A stretch of 64,000 nt of DNA from Gammaproteobacteria bacterium (GTDB lineage Bacteria; Pseudomonadota; Gammaproteobacteria; Arenicellales; JAJDZL01): the NCBI GenBank assembly GCA_022823625.1, contig JAJEHQ010000025.1, positions 1 through 64,000 of the forward strand, written 5' to 3'. Within the stretch, counting starts at the first letter, position 1. Every line of letters begins with the position of its first letter. This document shows positions 49,255 to 57,503 of this stretch, piece after piece. The translations under genes were made by a program, and so were the position numbers. The notes under the pieces were generated by a model. It was not told the DNA's origin. It searched no databases and saw only the letters and a list, made by a program, of their open reading frames with translations.

Positions 49255-49989
49255 TTGCAGAATTCCAGTACTACTGACCAATTGTCCAGCAACGACAAAT
49301 TGCTCGCATGCAGCACATCAACAATCGCCAATGCGTTACTTGCCCGAGGACTTAGAAATAGGTATCTGATGGGCCTCAACCCTTTAGACCCTCAACAACC
49401 TCGAATGCTGGGAAAAGCCTACACACTGCGATTTATTCCAGCACGTGAAGACTTGGACAACTTGGAAATTTATGAGCTTGACAGTAATGTCCATCGACGT
49501 GCGATCGAGGAAATTCCGGAGGGATCGGTACTGGTAATGGATACCGGAAATTGTGTAGCAGCATCATCGATCGGCGACATTATGGCAACCCGCCTCAAAA
49601 AAAGAGGGATAGCTGGGTTTGTCACGGATGGCGGATGTCGTGATACTCCAGCCATCGTGGCAGCTGGACTTCCAGGGTATCAGAGGCAATCAGCCCCCCC
49701 TTCAACAGTAATCGCGCTGCATGCAGTAGACTTGGAAGTTCCAATAGGCTGCGCGGGTGTCGCTGTGTATCCGAATGATACTGTGGTTGGAGACAGGGAG
49801 GGTGTCGTAGTCATTCCTGCCCATTTGGTTGACGATGTTGCAGATTCGGCCTATGCGACTACCGACTATGAAGAGTTTGTTGAAGTTCAAATCTCTCAGG
49901 GTCGTTCTATTTTTGGCCTGTTCCCCTCCACTGAAAATAGCCGAGACGAGTTTCAGAAATGGGTTGCTGGTGGCAGACCCAAGAACTAG
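49255..49989 (+). CDS. RraA-like protein (HMG/CHA aldolase-type)
   Basis: A 244-residue RraA-fold protein. The block GSVLVMDTGNCVAASSIGD and the metal-/substrate-site GFVTDGGCRDTPAI match the class II pyruvate aldolases (4-hydroxy-4-methyl-2-oxoglutarate and 4-carboxy-4-hydroxy-2-oxoadipate aldolases) that end aromatic meta-cleavage routes. The catalytic Arg and Asp of DGGxRD are present. The TTG start at 49255 follows GAGGAAAAA. In this context an aldolase is more likely than RNase E inhibition. Confidence 0.82.
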   Translation: MQNSSTTDQLSSNDKLLACSTSTIANALLARGLRNRYLMGLNPLDPQQPRMLGKAYTLRFIPAREDLDNLEIYELDSNVHRRAIEEIPEGSVLVMDTGNCVAASSIGDIMATRLKKRGIAGFVTDGGCRDTPAIVAAGLPGYQRQSAPPSTVIALHAVDLEVPIGCAGVAVYPNDTVVGDREGVVVIPAHLVDDVADSAYATTDYEEFVEVQISQGRSIFGLFPSTENSRDEFQKWVAGGRPKN

Positions 49990-50033
49990 TTATTCAATAT
50001 GACTACTTTCGTGAATACGACAGGAACAATCTT

Positions 50034-51575
50034 ATGAAATTTGAAATCAGTGAAGTCTTCGATCAGCTTGGCATAGAAACTGTGAATTCTGGAGCATTTT
50101 GCAGTGCAGATGGATGGTTCCCAGTTGACGAAAATGGAGTTTTTTCTCACGTGTTTCCTGCCAACGGTGAGAAAACGGTCGGAATTTCATCTGCAACACG
50201 TAATGATTACGACCGCATCATCAATTGTGCCGTGGATGCCCAAAAACGTTGGCGCATGGTGCCGGCACCGGCCCGCGGCGAACTGATTTCACGAATAGCT
50301 GATCTTATGGCCGAGAACCATGATGCACTCGGCAAGATTGTAGCGATCGATACTGGAAAATCAGTAATGGAAGGCAAGGGCGAGGTCAAGGAAGCAATTG
50401 ACATGGGCCGTCTGGCAACTGGCCAGTCACGTATGTTATACGGCCATACCCAACAGTCACAACGCGAGAAACACCGAATGTACGAACAATGGTTACCGCT
50501 CGGTGTTGCTGGCTTGATTACCGCGTACAACTTTCCAGCCGCTGTGTGGGCACAAAATGGATTTTTGTCAGCAATTGGTGGCAACACTGTAATTTGGAAA
50601 CCCAGTCCCAAAGTGCCCTTGACTGCTATAGCTTTACAGCATCTGACTAATCGCGCCATGGAGGAAACCGGACACAGCGGAGTTTTCTCGCTCTTCATAC
50701 CAGAAGACAATGAGGTTGCCGAGCAAATGGTCAAAGACGAACGAGTTGCTCTAATTTCATTCACTGGGTCTACAGCAGTGGGACAGCATGTTGCCAGTAC
50801 AGTTGCCAAAACTCTTGGGCGACGATGTCTATTGGAGTGTTCTGGAAACAATGGCTGCATCGTAGATGAAACCGCAGATCTGAAGCTTGCCGCACGTTCA
50901 ATTACATTCGGTGTAGTGGGTACGACAGGTCAGCGTTGCACCAGCACTCGACGGATCATCGCGCACAAAAGCGTTAGAGATGAACTAATCGCAAACTTGG
51001 TCAGCTCTTTCGAGCAAATCAGCATCGGTGATCCACGGGAAGAAACTGCGATGGTTGGACCTCTTATCGACCCTGCTGCGGTAGGACATTTTGAGACTGC
51101 CGTTTCCGAAGCTGTCGAAAAGGGAGGAAAGATTGAGTACGGTGGGAAACGAATAGATCGTCCTGGCTACTATGTTGAAGCAACCATCATTTCTGATTGT
51201 CAGGCTGATTGGCCGTGTATCCAGCGAGAAACATTTGCACCACTGGTTTTCGTAATTGACTATGAAGACTTGGACGAGGCAATCGACATTCACAACGGTG
51301 TCGCCCAAGGGCTGGCATCGGGAATTCAAAGTCAGAATTTGAACAATATCGAAAAGTTTTTATCTGCGTCAGGCACTGACTGTGGAATCGCCAAAGTTAA
51401 TATGGGCACGACTGGCGCTGATGTCGGTGCCGCATTTGGTGGGGAAAAGGAAACCGGCGGCGGCCGAACCGCAGGTTCGGATGCCTGGAAGGGTTACATG
51501 CGAAGACAGAGTGTTTGCATTAACTGGAGTAACGAATCACCTTGGGACAATCTGATCACTCTAGATGACAGCTGA
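50034..51575 (+). CDS. Aldehyde dehydrogenase, ALDH7-like
   Basis: A 513-residue NAD(P)+ aldehyde dehydrogenase resembling the ALDH7 (alpha-aminoadipic semialdehyde dehydrogenase) branch. Motifs include YNFPAAVWAQN, SFTGSTAVGQHV, the catalytic Glu in LLECSGNNG and the catalytic Cys in TTGQRCTSTRR, and the ending GGEKETGGGRTAGSDAWKGY. The ATG at 50034 (after CAGGAACAATCTT) is chosen over 49959. It likely oxidises a semialdehyde in the pathway. Confidence 0.9.
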   Translation: MKFEISEVFDQLGIETVNSGAFCSADGWFPVDENGVFSHVFPANGEKTVGISSATRNDYDRIINCAVDAQKRWRMVPAPARGELISRIADLMAENHDALGKIVAIDTGKSVMEGKGEVKEAIDMGRLATGQSRMLYGHTQQSQREKHRMYEQWLPLGVAGLITAYNFPAAVWAQNGFLSAIGGNTVIWKPSPKVPLTAIALQHLTNRAMEETGHSGVFSLFIPEDNEVAEQMVKDERVALISFTGSTAVGQHVASTVAKTLGRRCLLECSGNNGCIVDETADLKLAARSITFGVVGTTGQRCTSTRRIIAHKSVRDELIANLVSSFEQISIGDPREETAMVGPLIDPAAVGHFETAVSEAVEKGGKIEYGGKRIDRPGYYVEATIISDCQADWPCIQRETFAPLVFVIDYEDLDEAIDIHNGVAQGLASGIQSQNLNNIEKFLSASGTDCGIAKVNMGTTGADVGAAFGGEKETGGGRTAGSDAWKGYMRRQSVCINWSNESPWDNLITLDDS

Positions 51576-51671
51576 TTGTAATGATAAAACTTAATTTGAC
51601 GAGTTGCCTGCACCACTTTGCCTAGCCAATTCAGGTGATTGAACGAAACTAACCGACGAGAGGAAATAACT

Positions 51672-52970
51672 GTGTCTACACATAAGCACCATGATTCTAA
51701 AACGATGTCTCGACGAACATTTATTAGTCGAACTACGTCTTTACTTGCGGCTACCGCTCTGCCAATGCCACTATTCGCCAGTAAACACCCACTCAAAATT
51801 GGATACGTCTCACCGCAAACCGGTCCGTTGGCAGTTTTTGGAGAAACCGACAATTTCATTCTGGACGGTGTAAGACAGTCACTAGCCAATGGAATTGAAA
51901 TCAACGGAAAAAAACGCCAAATCGAAATAATCGTAAAAGATAGTCAATCCTCATCGAGTCGTGCAGCGACCGTTGCCGCTGAACTTATTGAGCGAGACGA
52001 AGTCAACCTTATGCTAGTTACTGCGACACCGGATACTACTAACCCTGTCGCTGATCAATGTGAGCTGGCTGAAGTTCCCTGTGCGTCGACCGCGGCCCCT
52101 TGGGAAGCCTGGTATTTCGGCCGTGGCGGGACTCCTGATAGTGGTTTCGACTACACCTATCACTTTTTCTTTGGACTTAACGACGCACTCAACGCCTACA
52201 CTTCGACCTGGAATCGACTCGATACTAATAAAGTCGTCGGTGGCCTTTTCCCGAATGATGCGGATGGTGCAGCCTGGTCACATCCAGAGGTGGGTGCTCC
52301 AGGACTGTTACCGGGGATGGGTTACAAATTAATAAATCCTGGTACATTTACCAACCTAACCGACAATTTTTCCGCACATATAAGCGCCTTTAAAACAGAA
52401 GACACCGAGTTGCTGACAGGTGTGCTTAATCCGCCGGACTGGAATACCTTCTGGCGTCAAGCTCGCCAACAGGGGCTCAGGCCAAAGGCAGCCACTATAG
52501 GAAAAGCTTTGGTATTTCCAGCAGCGGTAGCGACATTGGGCGACCTCGCTGACGGGCTTACTATGGAAGTTGTTTGGGCACCAAACTTTCCATTTTCTTC
52601 ATCCTTGACCGGACAAAGTTCAGCCGAGCTAGCAGCGGCTTGGACTAAAGCTTCAGGAAAACCCTGGACTCCACCTTTGGGATGGACTCATGCAATATTT
52701 GAAGTTGGTATAAACGCACTGGTTACTGCGAGCGATCCGGAAGACCGAGAATCAGTTAACGAAGCTTTGGCGGCAACCAATCTTGAGACGACCCTTGGAC
52801 CGGTCAACTTCTCGACCGGCCCATTTGGTCGCAACGTGTCTATCACACCGCTTGTGGGTGGCCAGTGGCGCCTTGGTGGTGAATTTGGCATTGAGGTTGA
52901 CATCATATCCAATGATTTTCTCCCTGAGGTGCCGATAACGGCTGAGCTACGTAATTTGCGTGACGTCTAG
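51672..52970 (+). CDS. Tat-exported LivK-like substrate-binding protein
   Basis: A 432-residue periplasmic binding protein of the branched-chain amino acid class. Its signal peptide has a twin-arginine motif (SRRTFI) and a hydrophobic stretch ending PLFA, so export is probably by the Tat system. The mature part begins KHPLKIGYVSPQTGPLAVFGE. A GTG at 51672 follows GAGAGGAAATAACT. Substrate-binding proteins of this class in catabolic islands often bind aromatic acids or amides. Confidence 0.88.
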   Translation: MSTHKHHDSKTMSRRTFISRTTSLLAATALPMPLFASKHPLKIGYVSPQTGPLAVFGETDNFILDGVRQSLANGIEINGKKRQIEIIVKDSQSSSSRAATVAAELIERDEVNLMLVTATPDTTNPVADQCELAEVPCASTAAPWEAWYFGRGGTPDSGFDYTYHFFFGLNDALNAYTSTWNRLDTNKVVGGLFPNDADGAAWSHPEVGAPGLLPGMGYKLINPGTFTNLTDNFSAHISAFKTEDTELLTGVLNPPDWNTFWRQARQQGLRPKAATIGKALVFPAAVATLGDLADGLTMEVVWAPNFPFSSSLTGQSSAELAAAWTKASGKPWTPPLGWTHAIFEVGINALVTASDPEDRESVNEALAATNLETTLGPVNFSTGPFGRNVSITPLVGGQWRLGGEFGIEVDIISNDFLPEVPITAELRNLRDV

Positions 52971-53688
52971 ATCACTTTTTGAACTAAAGGGAATTACATT
53001 CCGTTATGGTGCATTAACTGTTACCAACAACGTTTCGCTTCGAGTTGACCAAACGGACGTCATTGGCCTCATTGGCCCCAATGGAGCCGGTAAGTCCACA
53101 TTGCTTGACTTGGCGATGGGTACCAAGTTGCCCGCCGAAGGTGCTATTTTTCTCGAAGGAAGGGATGTAACCAGAGTTCCAGCGCAACAGCGAGCCGCCT
53201 TAGGTATTGCACGTGCCTTCCAGGTGCCCAGACCATTTTTGGGTATGAGCGTATTCGAAAACGTTCTCGTAGGTGCAACACTTGGCGGCAACCTGCCAGA
53301 GCGCTCCGCTTATGATCAGTGTTTTGATGTGCTGGAAAATACAGCGTTGCTCGCACATGCAAAATCACCGGCAAGTACGCTACGTCTTCTGGATCGCAAA
53401 CGCTTGGAAATGGCGAGAGCCCTCGCTACGAAACCTCGCATTCTACTGCTCGACGAAGTAGCGGGTGGCCTAACGGATATGGAATGTGAGAGTCTAATTC
53501 AGACAATTCGTGAAGTTGCCAAAACAGGAGTCGCGATTGTCTGGATAGAACATATCGTCCATGCTCTACTCGCCGCAGTCAATCGTCTGGTTGTAATGGA
53601 CCAGGGGAAATTGACTGCAGAGGGGGAACCGAATGAAGTAATTGCTCTGCCAACAGTGAGAGAGATCTATATGGGGACGCCTGCGTGA
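52960..53688 (+). CDS. LivG-like ABC transporter ATP-binding protein
   Basis: A 242-residue ABC ATPase of the branched-chain amino acid type. Walker A is GPNGAGKST and Walker B ILLLDEVAGGLTD; the signature region reads LLDRKRLEMARAL, a degenerate form for LivG. GTG start overlaps the upstream stop by 11 bases. Confidence 0.9.
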   Translation: MTSRSLFELKGITFRYGALTVTNNVSLRVDQTDVIGLIGPNGAGKSTLLDLAMGTKLPAEGAIFLEGRDVTRVPAQQRAALGIARAFQVPRPFLGMSVFENVLVGATLGGNLPERSAYDQCFDVLENTALLAHAKSPASTLRLLDRKRLEMARALATKPRILLLDEVAGGLTDMECESLIQTIREVAKTGVAIVWIEHIVHALLAAVNRLVVMDQGKLTAEGEPNEVIALPTVREIYMGTPA

Positions 53689-54383
53689 CTTTGCTGCAAA
53701 CGCATAACCTCGATGCTTACTATCTCGACTTCCAGGCGCTTTATGGTGTTTCCATCTCTCTTGACGCCGGTCAAATTGTAGCGATAATCGGGCCGAACGG
53801 CGCTGGGAAAACCACGTTACTTCGGAGCCTTGCCGGATGGGTCCCAGTAGAACGCGGGTGCGTAACATTTGATGACGAATCCATAGGGGGTTTCGCCGCA
53901 GAGAAAGTTGTTGCACTCGGAATAGCATCCGTCCCCGAGGGGAGACGACTTTTTCACAGTCTCTCAGTAGAAGAAAACTTGCTGATGGGTCAAGAGTCCA
54001 ATCGGTCAGGTGACTGGTCAACAGACACCGTGTTCGACCTCTTTCCAGTATTGCAAGGCTTGCGTAAGCGTCGTGGTTCAGACCTTTCTGGTGGTGAGCA
54101 GCAAATGGTGGCAATTGGTCGGGCACTGATGGCCAATCCAAAAGTACTGTTATTCGATGAGCTTAGCCTTGGTCTTGCACCAACAATTGTGGGTGATATC
54201 TGTCGCACGCTACCTGTACTTCGTGATAAAGGCGTAAGCATGATTGTCGTAGAGCAAGATGTTCGTCGCGCGTTGGATTTATCTGACTATGTCTATTGCA
54301 TTCTCGAAGGCAAAATAAATTTGGAAGGCGAAAGCAACGAACTTGCATTCGACGATGTCGCAAATGCCTTTTTTGGAGTTTAA
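53685..54383 (+). CDS. LivF-like ABC transporter ATP-binding protein
   Basis: A 232-residue ABC ATPase. Walker A is GPNGAGKTT, the signature LSGGEQQMVAIGRAL and Walker B VLLFDELSLGLAP. It starts with GTG in a GTGA overlap with the previous gene. With LivG it forms the ATPase pair. Confidence 0.92.
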   Translation: MTLLQTHNLDAYYLDFQALYGVSISLDAGQIVAIIGPNGAGKTTLLRSLAGWVPVERGCVTFDDESIGGFAAEKVVALGIASVPEGRRLFHSLSVEENLLMGQESNRSGDWSTDTVFDLFPVLQGLRKRRGSDLSGGEQQMVAIGRALMANPKVLLFDELSLGLAPTIVGDICRTLPVLRDKGVSMIVVEQDVRRALDLSDYVYCILEGKINLEGESNELAFDDVANAFFGV

Positions 54384-54385
54384 CC

Positions 54386-55246
54386 ATGAGTGAACTCGTC
54401 AACACAATCATTCAGGGAATCCTTATCGGTGGTCTCTATGCTCTGTTCGCAGCGGGACTCTCATTGGTATTTGGTGTGATGCGCGTAGTCAATCTTGCCC
54501 ACGGTGATTTGATTGTTACAGGATCTTTTCTCGCGTTTACTGCAACTTCGATACTCGGCATACACGCGGCACTCAGTGTTGTTTTTGTCTTGCCTTTAAT
54601 GGCTCTTCTTGGTTACAGCATTCAACGAGCAATTTTAAACAGGACTGTTGGTACGAACGTATTGCCTCCACTGCTCGTCACCTTCGGTATCGCAATAATT
54701 TTGCAAAATGGGTTGCTGCAAATTTTCACTGCTGATGACCGCAAACTCGACTTCGGAAACATTGAGATAGCCAGTATGCAAATCGGTAACATCTCGATTG
54801 GGTGGTATTCGATATTGGTGTTTGTATGCGCTATCGCAATCATTGCGGGGCTGCAGTTCATATCGTACAAGACTCGCATCGGCCGGGTACTTAGGGCAAC
54901 GGCAGATGATCCGGAAGTGGCTCAGGTAATGGGTGTAGATACAAGACACACTTTTTCGGTTGCAATGGCGATTGCGATGGTTGTTTGTGGGATATCTGCT
55001 GTATTGTTCGCTGCATGGACTAGTTTCACTCCGCTGTCTGGACCTTCGAGACTATTGATCGCGTTTGAAGTTGTAGTGATCGGGGGGTTAGGGTCAATAT
55101 GGGGAACACTGATAGGTGGACTGACACTAGGCGTCGCCCAAGCTTTCGGCGGTTACCTGAATCCCGCATGGCAGATGCTAGCGGGACATATCGCATTCAT
55201 CATCATTTTGGTTTTACGCCCAGCGGGGATTTTCAAAGGGCGCTAA
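54386..55246 (+). CDS. LivH-like ABC transporter permease
   Basis: A 286-residue permease with about eight helices. The ATG at 54386 gives MSELVNTIIQGILIGGLYAL; GVMRVVNLAHGDLIVTG and VVIGGLGSIWGTLIGG are typical. The longer open frame upstream overlaps the ATPase gene and is not used. Confidence 0.92.
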   Translation: MSELVNTIIQGILIGGLYALFAAGLSLVFGVMRVVNLAHGDLIVTGSFLAFTATSILGIHAALSVVFVLPLMALLGYSIQRAILNRTVGTNVLPPLLVTFGIAIILQNGLLQIFTADDRKLDFGNIEIASMQIGNISIGWYSILVFVCAIAIIAGLQFISYKTRIGRVLRATADDPEVAQVMGVDTRHTFSVAMAIAMVVCGISAVLFAAWTSFTPLSGPSRLLIAFEVVVIGGLGSIWGTLIGGLTLGVAQAFGGYLNPAWQMLAGHIAFIIILVLRPAGIFKGR

Positions 55247-55250
55247 TAAC

Positions 55251-56249
55251 GTGCCAAATTACAAAATTGAACGGAATGAGAAATACCATACCGGAGTCTT
55301 GATAGGCTTCGGTGTTCTGCTCGTATTTCTCGTTCTATTACCCTTCTGGGGCGATAAGTCCACCATGCGACTGGCCACAGAAATGGCAGGTTATCTTGCT
55401 TTGGCCGTGATGTGGAATTTGCTGGCGGGGTATGCCGGTGTGATGTCAATTGGGCAACAGGCGTTTGTCGGAGTTGGCGGATATACCGTATTCACTCTAG
55501 CAGGCCTATGGGGTGTCCCGCTGATTCCATCCATATTGCTGGCGGGTTTGGTCGCCGGGCTTTTAGCAATTCCGGTCGGTCTCATTCTGTTTCGGCTAAA
55601 TGGTGCTTACTTTGCGATTGGGTCGTGGGTGATGGCAGAAATTTTTCTCTTGTTGACAGCACAATCTGATTATCTGGGTGCGGGTTCGGGGATGAGTTTT
55701 CCCACAGCTGTTGCTAAGTCCTTTGGAAATTCGACGGAAAGAGCTGCGCTTTTCTGGTGGATTGCTTTAGCAATTGTGATTGCCGCACTGTTGATCGCCT
55801 ACTTGTGGCTACGTTCGTCTCGTGGACTTGCTCTGACAGCGATGCGTGACGATGAAGTGGCAGCTTCAGGGCTCGGCGTGAATGTCATGCGAAACAAACT
55901 ACAGGTATTCCTGGTAGCCTCCGCTGTCGCCGGACTTGTAGGCGCAATTTTGTTTCTGGGTAAACTAAGAATTTCTCCAACTTCTGCCTATGACGTTAAC
56001 GAGTGGACTGCGAACATCATCTTCATCGTTGTGATTGGTGGCCTTGGACGATTGGAAGGCGCTGTGGTTGGGACAATAATATTTTTTCTTTTGCGCGGTT
56101 TTCTCGCAGATTTTGGATCTTACTATCTGATTATTCTGGGTTTGATTGCGATTATTACCATGTTGAAAATGCCGCAAGGGGTGTGGGGACTCATCTACGA
56201 CAAAACTCAAATTGAACTATTTCCCCTGAAGCGAAAAATTGTCAGTTAG
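55251..56249 (+). CDS. LivM-like ABC transporter permease
   Basis: A 332-residue permease, second membrane subunit. It has AGYAGVMSIGQQAFVGVGGY near residues 61-80 and VIGGLGRLEGAVVGTIIF near 265. GTG start at 55251. It closes the transporter operon 51672-56249 and probably the catabolic block. Confidence 0.9.
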   Translation: MPNYKIERNEKYHTGVLIGFGVLLVFLVLLPFWGDKSTMRLATEMAGYLALAVMWNLLAGYAGVMSIGQQAFVGVGGYTVFTLAGLWGVPLIPSILLAGLVAGLLAIPVGLILFRLNGAYFAIGSWVMAEIFLLLTAQSDYLGAGSGMSFPTAVAKSFGNSTERAALFWWIALAIVIAALLIAYLWLRSSRGLALTAMRDDEVAASGLGVNVMRNKLQVFLVASAVAGLVGAILFLGKLRISPTSAYDVNEWTANIIFIVVIGGLGRLEGAVVGTIIFFLLRGFLADFGSYYLIILGLIAIITMLKMPQGVWGLIYDKTQIELFPLKRKIVS

Positions 56250-56278
56250 GTTGCGGGAGATCATGCACACAAAGAATT

Positions 56279-56641
56279 GACGGGACGGATTGGCAGTCAA
56301 ATTTGCCCGAATATTTGATCCACTTGTTCGCTAGTCAACTTCTATCGGAAGTGCGTCGAGGGCTTCCAAGACGATATGTTGCCCAAGAAGATGACTTACC
56401 GCAGCTTCGCGGGAAGCTAGATTTTGTGTAGCAATATACACGTTTGTCTGTCAGACCAGACTTGGTTGCCTGCCGATATGACGAGTTGTCTTCTGATACT
56501 CCACTTAATCGCGTTCTTAATACCGCTGCCGTAAAACTCATGGGCATAAGTCGCTCTGCAACAAATTTTCGATTGTGCAGGAGGTCAGAATTCGAATCAA
56601 TTCTGTCAGCAATGTCATCAATCCCCTCCAACAGCCAGTAA
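56279..56641 (+). pseudogene. mcrC: Remnant of mcrC (5-methylcytosine restriction subunit)
   Basis: Translated in the frame starting at 56279 this reads as the central part of McrC: NLPEYLIHLFASQLLSEV-RRGLPRRYVAQEDDLPQLRGKLD, a TAG at 56429-56431, then QYTRLSVRPDLVACRYDELSSDTPLNRVLN-TAAVKLMGISRSA. The N- and C-terminal parts, including the nuclease site, and the partner mcrB are missing. A dead defence-gene fragment, marking the right border of the catabolic block. Confidence 0.82.
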
Positions 56642-56941
56642 GAATTAACCGTACAAACAGAACTTACAAGACTCTTTTCAATCGGCAATGTTATTTCTTC
56701 GATCGGAATATCAAGGAACATCCAATGGTTACTCGGACGGTTATTCAGCTGTTCGGCTTTGCTGGATGTCTTGGGATGGAGGCGGTAGCGGATGTTCCGA
56801 TAATTCATTAAGTCAACTATAACATATTGATATTATGCAGTATTTGTTATTTGTCAACCTTTGTTTCATTAGTACTTATGGCGTAATTGCTACCAAGTGG
56901 CTTGATCACCTGTAAACACGAAAAATCTTTCTACTTGAATA
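56642..56941. other. Degenerate region between mcrC remnant and iscR
   Basis: No intact gene. A minus-strand open frame (56335-56808) begins NYRNIRYRLHPKTSSKAEQL, which resembles the start of some IS200/IS605 TnpB proteins, but the rest is antisense to the mcrC remnant and shows no TnpB motifs. AT-rich from 56810 on. Confidence 0.35.
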
Positions 56942-56966
56942 ATAACCAAGTAAAATAGTCGGAAAT
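56942..56966 (+). promoter_or_regulatory. Probable type-1 IscR binding site
   Basis: The 25 bases match about 20 positions of the E. coli type-1 IscR consensus (ATASYYGACTRWWWYAGTCRRSTAT), with the right half AATAGTCGG conserved and the left half ATAACC. It lies 23 bp upstream of the iscR start, so Fe-S-loaded IscR would repress its own operon. Confidence 0.65.
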
Positions 56967-56989
56967 AACATCAGTATGTGTGATCAGCG

Positions 56990-57469
56990 ATGAAATTGAC
57001 AACGAAAGGCCGTTATGCCGTGACCGCGATGATGGATCTGGCGCTGCACCAGTCGGAACATGAGCATGTCTCGCTCAAGTCGATTGCAAATCACCAGGAA
57101 ATTTCCGTTGCATATCTTGAGCAGATATTCTCCAAGCTTAAAGCTGGTGGGTTAGTCAATGGGATCCGCGGGCCAAATGGCGGATACCGTCTCTCACGAT
57201 CTGCCGAAAGCATCTCGATTTTCGAGATCATTGATGCAGTTGATGAACCGATTGACATCACCCGCTGCCATGGCAAGAAAGACTGCCAAGATGGGGAAGT
57301 GTGTCTCACCCACGAACTGTGGACCGATCTCAGCAACCAGATCTCATCGTTTCTGGATCAACTTAAACTGGGAGACATCGTACGGTCCGAACGGGTGCGA
57401 AAAGTTGCCGCACGTCAATCAATGCGCTGTACGGAAGCACAACAGACACAACACGTGTCATTTAACTGA
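56990..57469 (+). CDS. iscR: Rrf2-family Fe-S-responsive regulator IscR
   Basis: A 159-residue Rrf2 regulator. The N-terminal winged helix begins MKLTTKGRYAVTAMMDLALH. The cluster-binding cysteines are spaced C-x5-C-x5-C in RCHGKKDCQDGEVCLTHELW, the IscR pattern. It leads the SUF operon and is preceded by a probable type-1 site, as expected for autoregulation. Confidence 0.93.
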   Translation: MKLTTKGRYAVTAMMDLALHQSEHEHVSLKSIANHQEISVAYLEQIFSKLKAGGLVNGIRGPNGGYRLSRSAESISIFEIIDAVDEPIDITRCHGKKDCQDGEVCLTHELWTDLSNQISSFLDQLKLGDIVRSERVRKVAARQSMRCTEAQQTQHVSFN

Positions 57470-57503
57470 TTCATTGTTTTAACTTTTTCACAAGGACTAC
57501 ACT

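Noticed and set aside
50207..50860. 217-codon open frame on the minus strand inside the aldehyde dehydrogenase gene
   Set aside because: Antisense shadow; no recognisable domain.
53566..54141. 191-codon open frame on the minus strand across the LivG/LivF genes
   Set aside because: Antisense to two well-supported ATPase genes, with no family features.
56335..56808. 157-codon minus-strand frame starting like an IS200/IS605 TnpB
   Set aside because: Only the first 20 residues look TnpB-like; the remainder is antisense to the mcrC remnant and lacks TnpB motifs.
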